A stretch of DNA of 64,000 bases, taken from positions 5,332,001 to 5,396,000 of the forward strand of contig JABRWF010000003.1 in NCBI GenBank assembly GCA_018343915.1, in the 5' to 3' direction. The stretch's first letter is position 1. Each line of letters opens with the position of its first letter. The translations under genes were made by a program, and so were the position numbers. Positions 1 to 14,095 of the stretch are shown piece by piece. The notes under the pieces were generated by a model. It saw nothing but the letters and a program-made list of their open reading frames with translations, searched no databases and was not told where the DNA came from. Source of the stretch: Agroathelia rolfsii. Its lineage: Eukaryota; Basidiomycota; Agaricomycetes; Amylocorticiales; Amylocorticiaceae.

Positions 1-667
1 GTTGGTTCGCTGGCACGCCGGCCTCAGGAGAGGGACGAGGAATTTTGATCGCGGTAGGGCTCCAGTCCATGAGGTTGCAAACTTGTTTGACATACTCCTC
101 GTCCATCCAGGGTTCTAGGTCCCCCCAGTAAAGCATTGAGTGAGTTTGGAGCATAGATGCGGTAGATGGGAAGTTGGTATGCTTCGATACTGCCTTCGTT
201 ATTGCCGTGGTGATGGCTGAGGGAGGACTGGATAATTGAGAGGACAATTTATCCGAGGAATAGATGGAATTAGGTGGAGCGAGCAATGTATAGGGCGCGG
301 GATGGAGATGGTTGAAGTTTAAGGAGGAAAAAAGGGGAATGGTCGTATTTGATTGTGCGTCACTGAAATATATTCCGTCGCCACCGCCACTGCCACCAAG
401 TCCAAGTCCATAATCGCCACTGTTGCCGCTGTTGAAGGCGTCCAATCGTGCAAACCCATATGTATCCCCAGGGGGGGAAACATCCTGTTTTCTTTCTGCG
501 ATAGGATGCGCTTTGATATCGCTTGAGGAATGGTGGGATAGTTGGTGCTGAGATGAGTAAAGATTGCGGACAGACCTCCTGTCCGCCCTATCCGAATACG
601 GCGGCACAGACACATCAACACCAGGCGCAGAGGTGAAATCGCGAGAGTATGTCTCGTATGGTGCCAT
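1..667 (-). CDS. Nam8/Csx1-type RRM RNA-binding protein, 5' part, cut by window edge
   Basis: Reading leftward from the ATG at 665-667, one frame stays open to the window edge (about 222 residues), so only the N-terminal part is here. The first ~160 residues are low complexity, rich in Ser, Gly, Pro and Asn. They lead into a sequence beginning LYWGDLEPWMDEEYVKQVCN, which I read as the RNP2 strand and first helix of the first RRM of the Nam8/Ngr1/Csx1/TRNAU1AP group. Family members usually carry three RRMs and act in 5' splice-site recognition or stress-linked mRNA stability, in nucleus and cytoplasm. The remaining RRMs would lie left of the window. No intron is needed in the visible part. A plain poly(U)-binding RRM protein is the alternative, but the GDLEPWMDE wording favours this group. 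Confidence 0.82.
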   Translation of the reverse strand, partial: MAPYETYSRDFTSAPGVDVSVPPYSDRADRRSVRNLYSSQHQLSHHSSSDIKAHPIAERKQDVSPPGDTYGFARLDAFNSGNSGDYGLGLGGSGGGDGIYFSDAQSNTTIPLFSSLNFNHLHPAPYTLLAPPNSIYSSDKLSSQLSSPPSAITTAITKAVSKHTNFPSTASMLQTHSMLYWGDLEPWMDEEYVKQVCNLMDWSPTAIKIPRPSPEAGVPANQ

Positions 668-2589
668 TTGAAAGAAGAATTTGGTTGGAAATAGTTTAAA
701 AGAATTTAGGTTTTTTGTTTTTGTTTTTTGTTTTAATTGGTGGAATGGAGAAGCAATAAAGTGCAACGAGAACAAAACAAGGAAAGCAAATCGAAACGAT
801 AACTTGCAAATCGGAGAAATGAAGGCCCTTTGAGGCAGTGTATTGAGCAAACGATGAATGCAAGATAGCAGAGATAAAGTCGCAAAGGGGGGAGGCGAAG
901 TGGGTGGAAGTATAATCAGATAATAAAAAGGGGCAGTTGGAGATTGGCAAACAGACGATGATAAGAGCAAGTGCAGCAAGCACAAGATAGCAATAGATTC
1001 AATGCCCGATAAGTGCGACAAGAAGTAACTAGTAGTAAGTTCAATAGTCGTGAGAGGAGTTGGTCAGTCGTGTCCGCAAAGAAAGAAGACCATGCATATG
1101 GCGAGGAGTCTTTATTAACGGATTTCGGAGTTGAATAATCGGATTCGGCAAGAGCCACCAACAACTTGGACCCGAGCAGCGTGAAAAAAAAAGGAGAGAA
1201 TGATACGAGACAGGATATTACACTGGATAGAGATGGCCTGTCTGGCGGACACGGCGGAGCGCAAGCGGGGCTCAGGCCAGAGTAGTCGGCCATATTTATG
1301 AGAACGATGGCCATTCCCACGTTCCTAAGCAGCCTTTTTTGGCACAGCATGCTCTTGGAGAGAGTCAGTTGCGAACATACGGTCCATGCGCAGGCTGAAC
1401 AATAGTCTGGTCAAAAAGCCAACAAACCCAAAGGAGGCCGATCCTACACTGGTAATGATCTCACCGCCGCCCTGGGCCCGCTGGAGTGGACCCATATGGA
1501 TCACCTTGGTGGCTGTGTATCTATGCCTCTCTTGCCTGGTATACCAATCTCAGCCTGAGGGTCGCATTTTATTCCCCATCCATTCGCATAGATATCTCAT
1601 TCCAGTTATTTTGGTTGCACACTCATCCCGGTTTCGTCATGACGGCTACTACTATCTCCCTCCATTGTTCCCCATTCTGGTCATGCCATCAATTGGCCGC
1701 CGAGTCACTGGCATCGTCGTAGCATATGCTAGCATCCCTATTGTCCGCCTGAACCGTCTTGACCATGGGACAGGTTTAAATAATGGTTCTAATCCCATCA
1801 GCTATTGCTGTACATCAGCGCTACTGTGAACAATGGAATACCAGTAGTAATGTTGCGTCTTGATTTCACTAGCAATTCTACAAGCACCATGATGCATCCG
1901 GACAGGTGTCATGATACAGAAATGATTCGTTCGAGCTTGGCGTGCTATTGACTGTCAGATATGATGAAACATCCATTCCGACCGACTGTCGTTTGAATAT
2001 TCGTTGTTAGACATTTCAGGGCCCTTTTCTCTCTCTGTAAATTACGTTGATAGGCGCAGACTCTTGGCAACTAATCATTGCATAAGAACATTATTCTCGA
2101 GGTTAGGAAAGAGAAGCCGCTGCTAGTAGGAAAAGTGGACTACTGGTAGTACATGCATCGGGGTGTGATAATGCTGGGGTGATCAAAATCCTAATTCTGT
2201 ATGTCTGTTGCGCATACAAGTCCTCGTGGCACCAGGGAATGTACGCTCAACTTTGTAGTTGTAGATTTTATTATTTGTTTCAGATATACTACATGTAGTA
2301 ATAGTAGTAGCAGTGATACTAAATTCCAGTCTAGTCTATTTGACTAGTGTAGTGCCTTCTTATGTAAGAGACGCGCCTTGCATATCAGTCCTTCAGCACG
2401 CACTCAGGCTTCTGTTAGTCCGTCTGTTACTTCTCAACTTGGTCTCCACGTCTCGCTGTTACTGCTCTTATTTCTTGGACTTCTAATCGAAGCTCTGGCT
2501 CTCAATTCCTACTGCTCCGCTAGCCAAGCCGTTTCTCAGGAACCTTTGCGTGCTCCTGTAGGCACGAGCCTCACCGTCCTCGTGTCATC
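668..2589. other. Divergent intergenic region between the RRM gene and the RasGAP gene
   Basis: About 1.9 kb between two divergent start codons. It must hold both promoters and 5' leaders. Several open frames exist, the longest 147 codons at 1386-1829, but none resembles a known protein or has coding-like composition. The stretch just before 2590 is pyrimidine-rich and fits a transcribed leader. No tRNA, repeat or mobile element was seen. Confidence 0.6.
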
Positions 2590-5500
2590 ATGCCCCAGTC
2601 CAATAGCTCGCGCCCCTTGGCGCCAGCAATGGCTCCGGCAACATCCATAGGAAATCTGTCTTCTCAGATGCACAGAGCCACAGAATCCTCTACGCTAAAC
2701 AATCCTTCGAACCCTGAGCTTGCATATACGGGCGAAAGCGCAGAATCACCACAGGCGAAGATGGTGCAAGTCCTGATAGGAAGGATAAAGAATAAAGTAG
2801 CTTGAATTTCTTGCATATTATTCGTTAGATTGACCTGTCCAACTTGCTCCCTTTTCTTTAGCTTCCTTGGAATACTGGGGCTACCCTAGATGCTCTCGAA
2901 TCAGACGAGGCACTCATGAATACCATCCAGGCGTTAATCGATTTATCTCGCGACGCGCTTGGCACAGTCGTGTTCCTGCTTGTGGAAGAGTTGAACGCTT
3001 TGAAAAAAAGGGTATTGATCCCCTATGCCTCTGTCCATTAAATACTTAATGTATTTTCCATTAGTTTCCCGATCAAAATCGACCAGACTCTATAAATGTA
3101 TTAGCTTCGAATCTGTTTTTGCTCAAGATACTCTCCTGGGCCATAGCCATGCAATGGTCAGATATACCTGCAGGAAGCAGGCCTGAGCCGTGGGGTGCCG
3201 GTGCTTCCCCGACTATTTTAAAAGAGGCACCTACTACGTTTGCACGTCTACCGCAGAGACAGGCTTCAGGTTCTTCAACGATAGGTCAAAGCGCTGAAAC
3301 TTCACAGCTTACGGCCGATGTCGTTGGCTACATCCTCAAAACCATGACGGATTTCTTGCGGCAGATAGCATCTCCGGAAATCCATCTGAGTCTCGCGTCT
3401 GGCTTGAATCCAGATAGCGCCATTCTATCGGATTTCGCATCCATCGAGGCCACTATCCAAAACCCTTTCCTTGGACCGGAGCAACCGCGATCCTTTGTGC
3501 TGGCCAAGGTTTCATCCAACTCCTTGAAGAGTGTTAGTTCGAGTAACATACAGCCAGCCTCGGGAATCCCCATCCCAATAAGGAATATGAGCTACGAGAA
3601 AACCTCAATCGTCCAGGCTCGAACGTCATTATCGTTGAATATCCAGATTGCCAAGTATACCGGCAGGATAATCTATCACCTCTCTATATCTAACTGGGAC
3701 ACAGTTCTCAATCGCATTCAAACGCGTATACGCTCGTTAGAGTCTTTCGACAATACGCAAGACGTTCATGAACTCGCCTTGCTTGCCTACTCAGCTTTGG
3801 ATAAACAGCGTCTTTCCTCAATCCTCGGTGGTTAGCATTACCATCTTTTGTGTCATTTGTATTGACTCTCATCTATTTGCTTCCATAGAGCTGTCTTCCC
3901 TAATCGTCAGCATGGGCACGGATGCCAGGGTCGCTATTGCTGCGCCGCTCAGAAGCGCAATCTGGAATTGGATCAGACTCTTCCCGTCGGAGTTTAACGA
4001 GGCGATCCGCAATCATCGTGTCCGCTTGGATGTTGAGCGTCTTTTCGAGCATTTCCTAAATGACAATCTCTTGGGACATGAAAAGAATATTTGGCCACTA
4101 GCTACTGTGCTCAATCTCATCAGATTTGATCGTAACATGCTTCAGGTTTCCGCCGGGAATAAATCCAACGCCCTGGCCAGAAAGGTTTATTTTATTTTAT
4201 TTTTTAATACGTGTCTCGCACGTTCTTACTCGCCAAATTCTTCACAGGAACAAAAGTTCTTGCAAGATCTGGGTCGACATGCAAATGGCAACTCCAAGCT
4301 GAGCGATGTCGCACTTGTATGCCTGATGGACATCTGTTACGCTGCAATTCATGTCAACGTCCCTATTCCCGAGGATTCTTCCTTGCGCATGTCGGCAACC
4401 GACATAGTGCATGAACTCAAGGTTCCGTCTATAATCTTTTTACCTTTTCATGTCCTGACTTTTATGAACTAGAGCTCCCTCTTCGACGGTGGTGGAGAGA
4501 ATCGCCCTATCTGGACTAGACACGAGATCGACCCAACCATCTATGCAGACATTTTGGTTGCAGCCTTTCGATTTCTTCCCATCGACGAGTCGCTGCCTCT
4601 CTTTACAGCATGCTGGGAGCCAGAGCGCTCGAACGCGGTCAAATTGTGTGCCATTATGGCGTGTATCACGATCGGAAACGACGTAAGAAACTCACATATA
4701 TTACTTACTCTCTTGTTCATGCATCATTAATTATTATATTTATATACAGACCATGAAATTCCCTTGGCAGCAACCAGCTGAAATGCTGATTAAGCCCATT
4801 AGACCGAGGTTGCTTGCTCATTTTAAGGTAATTTTTAGGCTGATTGATTATATCCAATTTTTATTAACTATTCTCAGTCTTTGGCAACCCGTAGGAGCGA
4901 GGTAGACGCGCAGGGAAACGTGAGGACCGCTGCCTTGCGGCCTAGGACGAAGCGATTTACTACGGAGACCATGTCTGATCATGACCTCGCTCTCCTATAT
5001 TTATTTTCTCTGATGGAAAATCCAATCTCTGCACTCATCATGGATGTATCCGATGAGGAAATCAAGGCCTTGGTTGAAGCCTTAGCACGTGTTTGGGCTT
5101 CCCCCTTCGACACGAGTGTCAAGCTTGTCTCTGCCCACGCAAATGAAACGCTTCAAAACTTGGCTTGTACTTTGACGCCAACGGATAAGCATTATGACCT
5201 AATTCAACGTTGGTTGAATCATTCCTTGTGAGTCATTTTCTTGAATTGGCTTATAGTATCTCATCTTTCCACTTTTTCGTTTTTGAAGGCACACACAATT
5301 GATACATCAAGCCTCTGCAGCCCTCAATCTTCGCTCCAATCCAGAGGCCCAACGACTTGTCCTGAGCGTGACCGTGAAGACCTTGGAGCCCTATTCGCGT
5401 ACGCTACCTGTAAGTGGGTTCCCATGCATGACATTTGACACGATCTCACATGGATTCTTCTAGCCCGGCAGCGATCCCAAATGGCGGCATAATCCAGAGC

Positions 5501-8500
5501 GCTTTGTAGCCATAGCTCTGGCTGAGTTGGCCTATCTTGTTTCCCTTCCTTCTGGTGACCTGAACGTCTCGAAAGTGTCGTCTGAAGGCCTTCGGATGGT
5601 TGCCTTTTCTGATCGTTGCTTTTCCTTGGAAGAGCAAGAGAAATTCCCTCCCGAGGCTCGTGCCCCCCGCAATCGTGTCTATGAGCTTCTTGGCGATCCT
5701 CAAACGCTTCGAGTTAGTGAGTCATACTCATACCTGTCCTCTTTGGGGCATTGCACATAATAGTCATAATCTATTTCTAGTCGGCAGAGTGAATCACCAG
5801 AAGAAATTGCGGAACTTAATCCGTCGGATGATTGTCCCGTATCCGTTCCATACTGCTATATGGCAAGAATGCTACCGCCGATGGCGACAGCTGTCGGAAG
5901 TAGTCGTTCCAAACGTTGACCTCATACCGCATCAGAGTATCATCCCTGCGGCCCTTGTATGTCTCTTTCTCCTGTTAAGCCTACAACACCATTCCTTAAT
6001 CTTTGAACAGCACGAGAAATACGAATGGGAACATCTGTCCCTTTGCATGTCCGCTTTCGGCGGTGTCTATATCAGTCCCGATCTCGACCTTGAGGCCCTG
6101 ACGCAGCTCATCCCTGCACGTTGCCTTCCGGATTTGATGTGTCACTTTGAGCACCCCCTTCCTCTGATTGAGGCCTTTTTAGCAAAACTAACGGAACTGC
6201 TTTTATCAAACGATGCAACCGTACAATCTGTGGCCCGGAGAGCACTGAGCGAGGAGTTGAATCCTCGACTTTATGCTCAGCTCGTGAAGCATTTGCACAG
6301 GTATTTTGCCTATTTTTCCGATTGCAAGCAAAACATTAACGCCATGAGTGATAACCTTTTCAGAGTTACCGGCGGCATAGCAATGAGCACACCTGCTGCC
6401 TTGACCGGTCACGGAAAATCATTTATTGAACAAGTAAGCCATGTCATCCGGCCTATCTTCAATATTTCTTGACTAAATCTACATCATAGTTCATCGCTGT
6501 CCTCAAGACACTTAGCGATAACTCCAGGACACGTGCTGCGGATGTCCTTGGTGTCGATACCAGTGCGGTATTGCACAATTTAACGTTTCTTGTAACTCGA
6601 GTTACTGACCATCAAGGATACGCCCTTAAAATGTCACTCTGCTCTCTCATCGACTGCATTTGCACCCATCCGGGTGCCTTGGTCCTCAGAAAAGACGCTG
6701 GCGCGCGTTATGGCATCCTGGATAAGATCATTGAGTGGATTCAGGACCCTACCCAGGTCAGTTGCACTTTGCTTGACTTGTATGGGAACGGTTCACCAAA
6801 TCCCTTTAGGTTTCAAGGGATGACGCCCGGCTGCAATACGATTTGAACATTGCGAGCTTGAAAACAGCATGCCGCCTTTTGGATAGGCTCGTTGTACGCC
6901 CCCCCGGCAACGATGATCGCATAGCGGAGGAGGACGAAGGTAGCGGGAACCCTCGCCTCCTTCGATATACAAATGACTTGATCCGATGCTTACGCATATG
7001 TTTGGTTGATTTGTCTGTACGTCGCCGGAAAATAAGAAGAGAGATAATCTGCTCATTTATCATCAGACCAGCGATGGCGCGTCAGACGGGATGTCTATTC
7101 GAAGTGTAAGGAGCCCTAATCGACTTGAGATTGGCCAATGATAACCTTATCTGCATAGCGCAATCATCACTCCATCTTGGAGATCGAGCTGCCTCAGCTA
7201 GTGATCACAGGGCTAGCCAATCTTCTACAACTAACCAATGAAAGCGGCTTCAAACGTGCTCTAGCTATGGCTTATGATGAAGATCCACGGCAACGGATCA
7301 TTTTTGCTCTCGCATGCGCCCGAGTCCTTGGCCAAGGAACTCAGCTTGTTTCGACGGAACCATCGAATTTACAGACAAAGAGACATCGTTTGTGTGAGGT
7401 GCGTATTTAGATCTCAGGAACATTATCACATGACTAATGGGCATACAGCTTGTTCGAGAATCCGATGTAAGCCAACGATGCTCTCTTAAAGAGTCATGAA
7501 TACTGATATCTATGTCAGATGATTCTGGCTGTAGCCATTTGCGAGACTTGCCCTCATAGCGAGCAAGAAATGATGATCCAAGTTCTCATGAATCTCTATG
7601 ACACTCGTCCTGCCTTGATGCGACTTCTCAAAGTTCTAATCGAGAGAGAATTGGCTGCAACTGGTACGCGTGATGTTCAATTATAGCAGTGGCTCACCTA
7701 GACTGACTGGGTCTCGTCTTAGACAACCAAACCCAACTATTCCGTGGAAATAGCTTTGCTTCTCTTTTCGTCTCCCATTTTACACGATTGCACGGCTACA
7801 ATTATCTGAGAAGTCTCATCATACCTCTGATAAAAGCCATGTCACATCTCCCATCCGATCATAGTTTTGAAGTTGACCCGGCGCGGCTGGCACCCAACCA
7901 GAGCTTGGAGCATAACCGTGAGAACGTGAGAAATATTGCTGGAGTGTTCCTGAGAATCATCGTGGATTCATTGCCTATATTGCCATCGTATGTGTCACTT
8001 CTTCCTCCGGCGTCTTCTTTTCTGCGATTCTAATCCTTCCGACAGAATGATACGAGAAATTACGGCTTACATCGGGAACTTGGTGTAAGTGGTTAAGATA
8101 TTTAGGAATGTGTTTTTATTCTAAACCGTCTTTAAATAGGGCTGCACAATGGCCTGAATCCAAGTTTGCAGCAATTGGCAACTTCATGTTTCTAAGGTAC
8201 CTGTGCTATAAACACTGAGGCATAGTTTCTAATTTCTCCTCAGGTTTATTTCGCCTGCGCTGAGACAAGTAGAAGACATCCATGTCGAACTGCCTCCCGA
8301 GAAGGCGGGTATGATGCGAGATGCTTTGAGGATCGTTACAAAAATAGTCCAAAGCCTTGCGAACAACATTCAATTTGGCAAAGAACCTCACATGGCATTC
8401 TTGAATGATTTCTTGCAGACCAACATTATGAGCGTAACAAAGTATCTCAACGATATTTACGTGCGTACAGAAATTGCTTAGAATCTAGAGTAAACATAAC

Positions 8501-11500
8501 TCTGACTTTACGTTAGAAAAACCCTTCTACTAATATCGACACGGAGCCCGAAGAATGGTCTGGAGCAACCTTTGATGACACTGACGCCGCTGTACTCCAT
8601 CGCTTCTTCCATATGCATGCAGACAGGATTGGCCGGGATCTGCTGAGCTACGTTTCCCCGGACGGTGGTGAACTGGCCGCAGCAACTGGTAGACGTGCCT
8701 GGAATCAGCTTTGTACTGTACTTGTAGATCTTGGCGATCCCGTCGAAATATCAAAGGCCTCTTTGCTTCGGCAAGAAGAACATCATGAATTCCAGGGATT
8801 GTTTTTACAATACAATGAGCGTAACGGGGATTCTGTTCGCAAGATCTTTACCGAATGCCCTTCTCCACCAGTAAGACCTATCAATATACTCTGAAAGTTC
8901 GCGAGGGGTCTAACTTCTTTTAGCCAGGGCCTGTTTTCTTAGTCCTCAGTACGGCTCAATTGGATGTTGACATAGTTGATCATGAATTGCTTATGTACTA
9001 TATTCTTCACGTCAGCATCCTCACATTCACACCGATTTGTCACCTTCTTACTCCTCTTACAGTCCATTTCTTCAGCTGTCCAAAGCATGAGGCAATATCA
9101 TGTTGTCATCGACTGTACATCTTTTTCGTCTTCCTCGGAGCTTCCTTTCCAATGGATCCAACGATTCATCGAGCTCTTGCCGCTGGACTTGCGAAAAAAC
9201 TTTGATGGGATTTCATTCTTGCTTCCCAACGCTACCGCGATAAATTACATCCGCCGCATCAATTATTTGTCTGCAGGTTAACATTTTTCGCTCAGTAACA
9301 CATTCTATACTGAGTTTTTTTCTAGGTGGATTAAACATTGGAGATATCAAATCCTTCTCTTCTGTGTCAACTCTCCTAAAAGAGGTTTCTCCTGCGCTTG
9401 TGTCTGTATTGGAGAATGCTGGTAAGACATTTCAGGCGAGAGTAACTAGTTTTGTTTGTTAATCCAGATGCTACCCCAAGTGCGCCTCGAGAATCAGAAA
9501 GTCCAAGAATTCACGGATGTCATGATGCGTGAAGGGCCTCAGCAAGTACCTGTCAGATTAGCTATCGGCCCAGAGTATTTACGCATCAACTCTGTTAGTT
9601 CATTTATATTTTTACGTAACTCCGTTGACTAACCTCTGTATATTCCTCAGTTGAAAACTCACAAAATTCGCGGAATTAAATTCGTTTCTACTGAAATTAT
9701 CCCGCTGGCGGACATCAATGATTTGTATAACCTGTATCCTGGCTCTACTAGTAGGGGACCTGAGCAAAATGAGTTCATCCTTCGTCGTCGAAGACAAAGA
9801 GACGCCTTATTTTACTTTTCTACCCCTGATCGAGACACTGTGGTGAAGGTGGGGAAGCCTCTTAATATTCATCTATATGAATCTCATCAGCGTTTATAGG
9901 CTATTCGCAATGCCCAGAGTCGCTTCAAACAATCCATTTCTTCTCATCTCCAAAATTCTCTTACCCCGCTTTCGAGCATACCTGCGACACTGTTGCATAT
10001 CGGGATGCTTCATGCCTGCTCATCCAATACTTCCAGCTCATCGGCCAATACCAACTCGTACAACAATGCTGCCTCAACGAACGAGGAACTGCGATCGGCA
10101 GCATTTGCTCTTTTGGACGCCGCTTGTGTTCACCTCAACTATAACAAGAGCCCTGTTCTTGCCTCCAAATGTACGGCAATCTTTTTTTTCCCTTTCATGG
10201 CTAACCGCTTGATACTTAGCTGGCTTTATTCCATTTGATTCGGGCTCTTTCGTCGTGCAACTTAGCGATCGTCTCTCTGCTCATGCACCCCAGTTAACTA
10301 TTGATTTCATTCAAGAGGTGAACGGTGGGCTTATACGGGAAGACCAGAATCAGAATCAGCGCATCGCATGTCTCCGATACATGAGCCCTTGGATCAAGAA
10401 CCTTGCCCTTTTCTCAAATCCATCGACAGAATACTACGAGAGGTCTGAATCCAGATTGCGTGGAATAATCCGAACCTTGGTAGAACTGACCATCTCTCAC
10501 GAAGATGTGAGTTTACCCGTCAATTTGGTTGGACCTTAGCTCATGATGCGTGGTAGATTGCCTTGATGGTTCAAAAATACGTTTGGGCAGAGGTCGCGAA
10601 ACTGGATAACTTACTTCATGGTATTGTCCTTGAGGAACTTCTGCGAATTGCTATCGATGCTGGTTGTGGAGCGCCCCGAAGTGAAACTGTTGGACGTATA
10701 CTCGCGATTTTATCATCTATTCAGATGAGAGGCAAAATATTCACGAAATTGAGGAAGGTACAGTGGTTTTTATATCCTTTTTTTTTGTTTTTCTTATGAA
10801 GTTTAGGTATTGGGTAAAATGACCTCTACGGTCAGTAAGAGGATCGATGAGATGCCAACCTGGAACGAAGTGGCAACTCTCATTCGTATTGCTTATCTGA
10901 CTGGTAACTCGTCAAGACACCCTAGTCATCATCAATTATACATGCCCGAAATCTCCTACGTTGTTTCTTTGGTGGCTGGTACAGGAGAAACGTTAGTGCG
11001 CAAATCGGCATTTGGAATTATAGTCAATCTTGTCCAATCACTGCAACTTGCACGCCCAGAGGACGCACCAGACGAAGATCTGCGCGCATTACTTGACCAG
11101 TGTCTACAGCCTGACACTATCAAACTATTCGGCCTGCAGAAACATGACCCTGTTGGAGAATATCATAGTTTACCGCAAATGGATGATAAGAGCTACATCG
11201 ATAATCAAGAGACCCTCTCATTATTCCTGGTCAAAATCCTGGAGTGTACCTCTGTAACTTCAGGTAAATTTTATTTCCTGACTTCTGCTAATCTGTTCTC
11301 ATCATACTTCACGTATAGGCCTACTCAACGTTTGGCGGGCCAGATGGATGAGTCTGGTAGCTTCGACCGCCTTCCAACTGGCTCCTGCAATTCAAAGCCG
11401 ATGCTTCGTTGTACTCGGGACTCTCGGGAATTCTCAGATGGACGATGATTTCCTGTACCAGATGCTCATTTCCCTGAGCAAGACCTTGAGACAGATGACA

Positions 11501-12719
11501 GAAGGAGATTCGACGCCTGTCATGAGTTTATTGCGATGTATTACCAGGGTCGTCCCCTCTTTAGAAAATCCCTCGCGATACTTGCCGAATGTTTTCTGGC
11601 TGGCCGTGGCACTCCTTCAAGCGGGCTACATCCCACTATACGAAGAGGCATCGGAGCTCCTCCGTGTTTCTGTTGAGACCATGGAGACCCATGGATATTT
11701 CAAAGATAGTCAGGGTAACCAAAGACCCATGCACGAAGTTCTGATGGAATCCCGGGAAGACTTGGAGGATGAAGCGCTTCAACTTGATCATATACTTCGT
11801 CTTTCCTTCAGGACAAACTTCTCCTTCTCGTTGGCCGCCATCATCTTCAAGGGCGTCCGTCATACTGGCTTGAGAAAGATGACGGAAACATTGCTCCGCA
11901 GCCTCTTGAATGTGACTATTCGCTCGAACACATCAAGTCACCACTCGGTTCATCCCGAAGCACTCGGCTTCTTCCTTGCTCTGCTGCCATCCTCGTCGAC
12001 GCCCGTGGCCTACGAATCGCTTTTGAATGCCTGTCTCATCAGCAACAATGTAAATGTGGACGGAGATGTACCTAACATTCTCCTTGAGCACGTGGGTTTA
12101 GGCGATGAAATTGAGGAAGAGAGTGAAGATGACGGAACCGAAGAAACTGCCACCACGAGATTCAGCAAGAAGTATGAAAGGGCTCTCCTTACTGTCTCGT
12201 TCATCGGCACCATGATTGGTTCGGCTCAGGGTGATGATGCAGAGACGGAGAGTTTGTATGGCTTGCTCGCTCAGATCGCACTTGCATATCCAAATATTGT
12301 TGCTATCGCGTTCGTATCTTGTTCTTTTTTTTTTTCCTCTTACCTGCTTCTGCAGATAACTGACTTGATGATCAAACCCGTGTAGCTATGACAGTCTTCA
12401 AGACCGGATCCGAAACTCGCTTGCGAATTCTTCCAACGCGTCAATCATCTCTGCAGTATCGACCATCTTTCGTGTGGCCACTGCAGAGCCGTATGGCCGA
12501 CTGACCAAAAATCTGGCGCTGGATTCAGTTTCCACTTTAAACACGCAAGACGCCGCACAGTCTCTAAACGGCCCCGGCCAGCGCCAGCTGGCCGCGTTAG
12601 AGAAGCTTGGGATGCAAGGCTTGGCGAACAGATTCCTGTTCCTCCCTACGGGTAGTCCAGAAGCTAAACAGATCGTGACAGGCTTCATGCCTCAGTTAAT
12701 TAGCAGATTGGTTGCGTGA
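2590..12719 (+). CDS. IRA2: IRA/neurofibromin-type Ras GTPase-activating protein
   Basis: A very large, many-exon gene. The product stimulates GTP hydrolysis by Ras and so restrains Ras-cAMP/PKA or MAPK signalling; family members are membrane-associated and cytosolic. The N-terminus (exon 1, 2590-2796) ends in VQVLIGRIKNK and continues into a helical-repeat region. The RasGAP domain lies near 7500-8460. It has the arginine-finger motif LFRGNSFAS (Arg codon 7743-7745), SFEVDPARL and FLRFISPALR, all hallmarks of neurofibromin-class GAPs. A Sec14/CRAL-TRIO-like module follows at about 8920-9430, then a PH-like segment at about 9450-9900. The long C-terminal half is helical. I count more than 20 short introns. 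The start is the first ATG in frame with the conserved N-terminus, and the stop TGA is at 12717-12719. The catalytic Arg is present and no break was seen. Exact exon joins in the C-terminal half are unverified. Confidence 0.93.
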
Positions 12720-13221
12720 GGCTTTGGTTTGGTGATCAGGGAGAGAAATGCGCGCAATGTTGTGTGTGATGTGTTTATCCGGTTTAGGGCTTACGAATCA
12801 TGGTATCGCAAGAATATGTATTTTGTTTTAATCAATTTGGTTGTCCTGTTGTCGTATGGATACATACCTTTTTTTTGTTTTTGTTTTTGTTCATCTTACA
12901 ATTCATACCGCAGTATATTTGTAATTTTACGCAGCGCTCGCAATGAATCGCATTCAGATTAGCCGTTTGAATCATTAACCTGGTTCGCTAACTGCCATCG
13001 TTGATGATGATATGAAACTACTAGGAAATAATCTCGGGGAGTCATATAGGCTCGGGAGATAGATGCATCTTATTCTCCTTACTGCGCGCTTTGAGCTAAG
13101 ATCACAATCATGGTACATTTGATTTTGGTCAGGATTCGTCAACCATAATATTTACACAATAATTTCTTTTTTATGATTATTATCTTTGTTCCTTCACATA
13201 AGTTTGCTCTGTTTCAGCACT
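12720..13221. other. Convergent 3' intergenic region
   Basis: About 500 bp between the stop codons of the RasGAP gene (+) and the superoxide dismutase gene (-). It is AT-rich with T-runs (for example near 12870), as expected for two 3' UTRs and poly(A) regions. No gene seen. Confidence 0.7.
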
Positions 13222-14095
13222 TTACAACTTGGAGGACGAAACAGCCTCAGTGTAGCGCTTCTCAGCCTCCTCGAAGTTGATAACGGACCAGATGGCGTTG
13301 AGATACTACAGCGTAACGATATCAATAACAATATTTGTACAAGTAAAAGAGATCAAACGTACATCAGCCTTGACGTTGAGGTACTGGAGGTAGAAAGCGT
13401 GCTCCCAGATATCGACACCAATGAGAGGAACATGAGACAGGAGCGGGTCCTGGTTGGCAGTGGTCACGATCTCAAGGGAGTTGTTGGAAGGGTTCAAGCC
13501 CTAGAAAATCCCCCCAACAGAAAAGGCATGATGAGAACGTATACAAAAAAAAAGACCTGTCTGAAGAATGAATGCCTACAAGCCAGCCCCAGCCGGAGCC
13601 CTGAATACCAGCCGTGGTGGTGTTGAACTCCTTCTTGAAGTTGTCAAGCGAGCCCCAGCGCTTCACGACGGCCTCCTTGAGGGGGCCGTCTGGGAGCACG
13701 CCACCGTTGCCCTTTTTCTCAGAAGCGGAGGGGGCAAGGTTCTTCCAGAAGAGCGAGTGGTTAATGTGACCTGATCGTCATGACATCACGAGAGATAAGG
13801 AAGATAATAAAATAAATGAAAAGGTGATGATGATTAGCATCTCCAAGAGCTGGCCGCGATCAAGAGATCGAGAGAAATTCAACGTACCACCACCGTTGAA
13901 CTTGAGCGCAGCCTGGAGGGCGATGCGCTCCTTGGGCGTCGTGGTCTTTGCATACGAGGCCTCAGCAGCGTTGAGTGCATTCACGTAGGTCTGATGGTGC
14001 TTCTTGTGGTGAAGCTCCATGATTTGCCTAGAGATGTATGGCTCCAGGGCATCGTAGGCGTAGGGCAAGTCGGGGAGGGTGTGAGCGCTAGACAT
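13222..14095 (-). CDS. SOD2: Mn superoxide dismutase, apparently cytosolic form
   Basis: Converts superoxide to hydrogen peroxide and oxygen. The frame starts [20 protein letters not shown] directly at the mature-enzyme motif. Metal ligands are visible: His in [13 protein letters not shown], His in HINHSLFW, and Asp and His in [23 protein letters not shown] and NQDPLL are Mn/Fe-SOD signatures, with NQDP favouring Mn. The last exon ends [19 protein letters not shown]. At least four exons are separated by short introns. There is no mitochondrial presequence in front of the mature start, so a cytosolic or peroxisomal enzyme is inferred, as known for other basidiomycetes. A presequence encoded by a missed upstream exon is the alternative. 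Confidence 0.93.

Noticed and set aside
1386..1829. 147-codon plus-strand frame in the first intergenic region
   Set aside because: No domain, no homology impression, and it lies in a divergent promoter.
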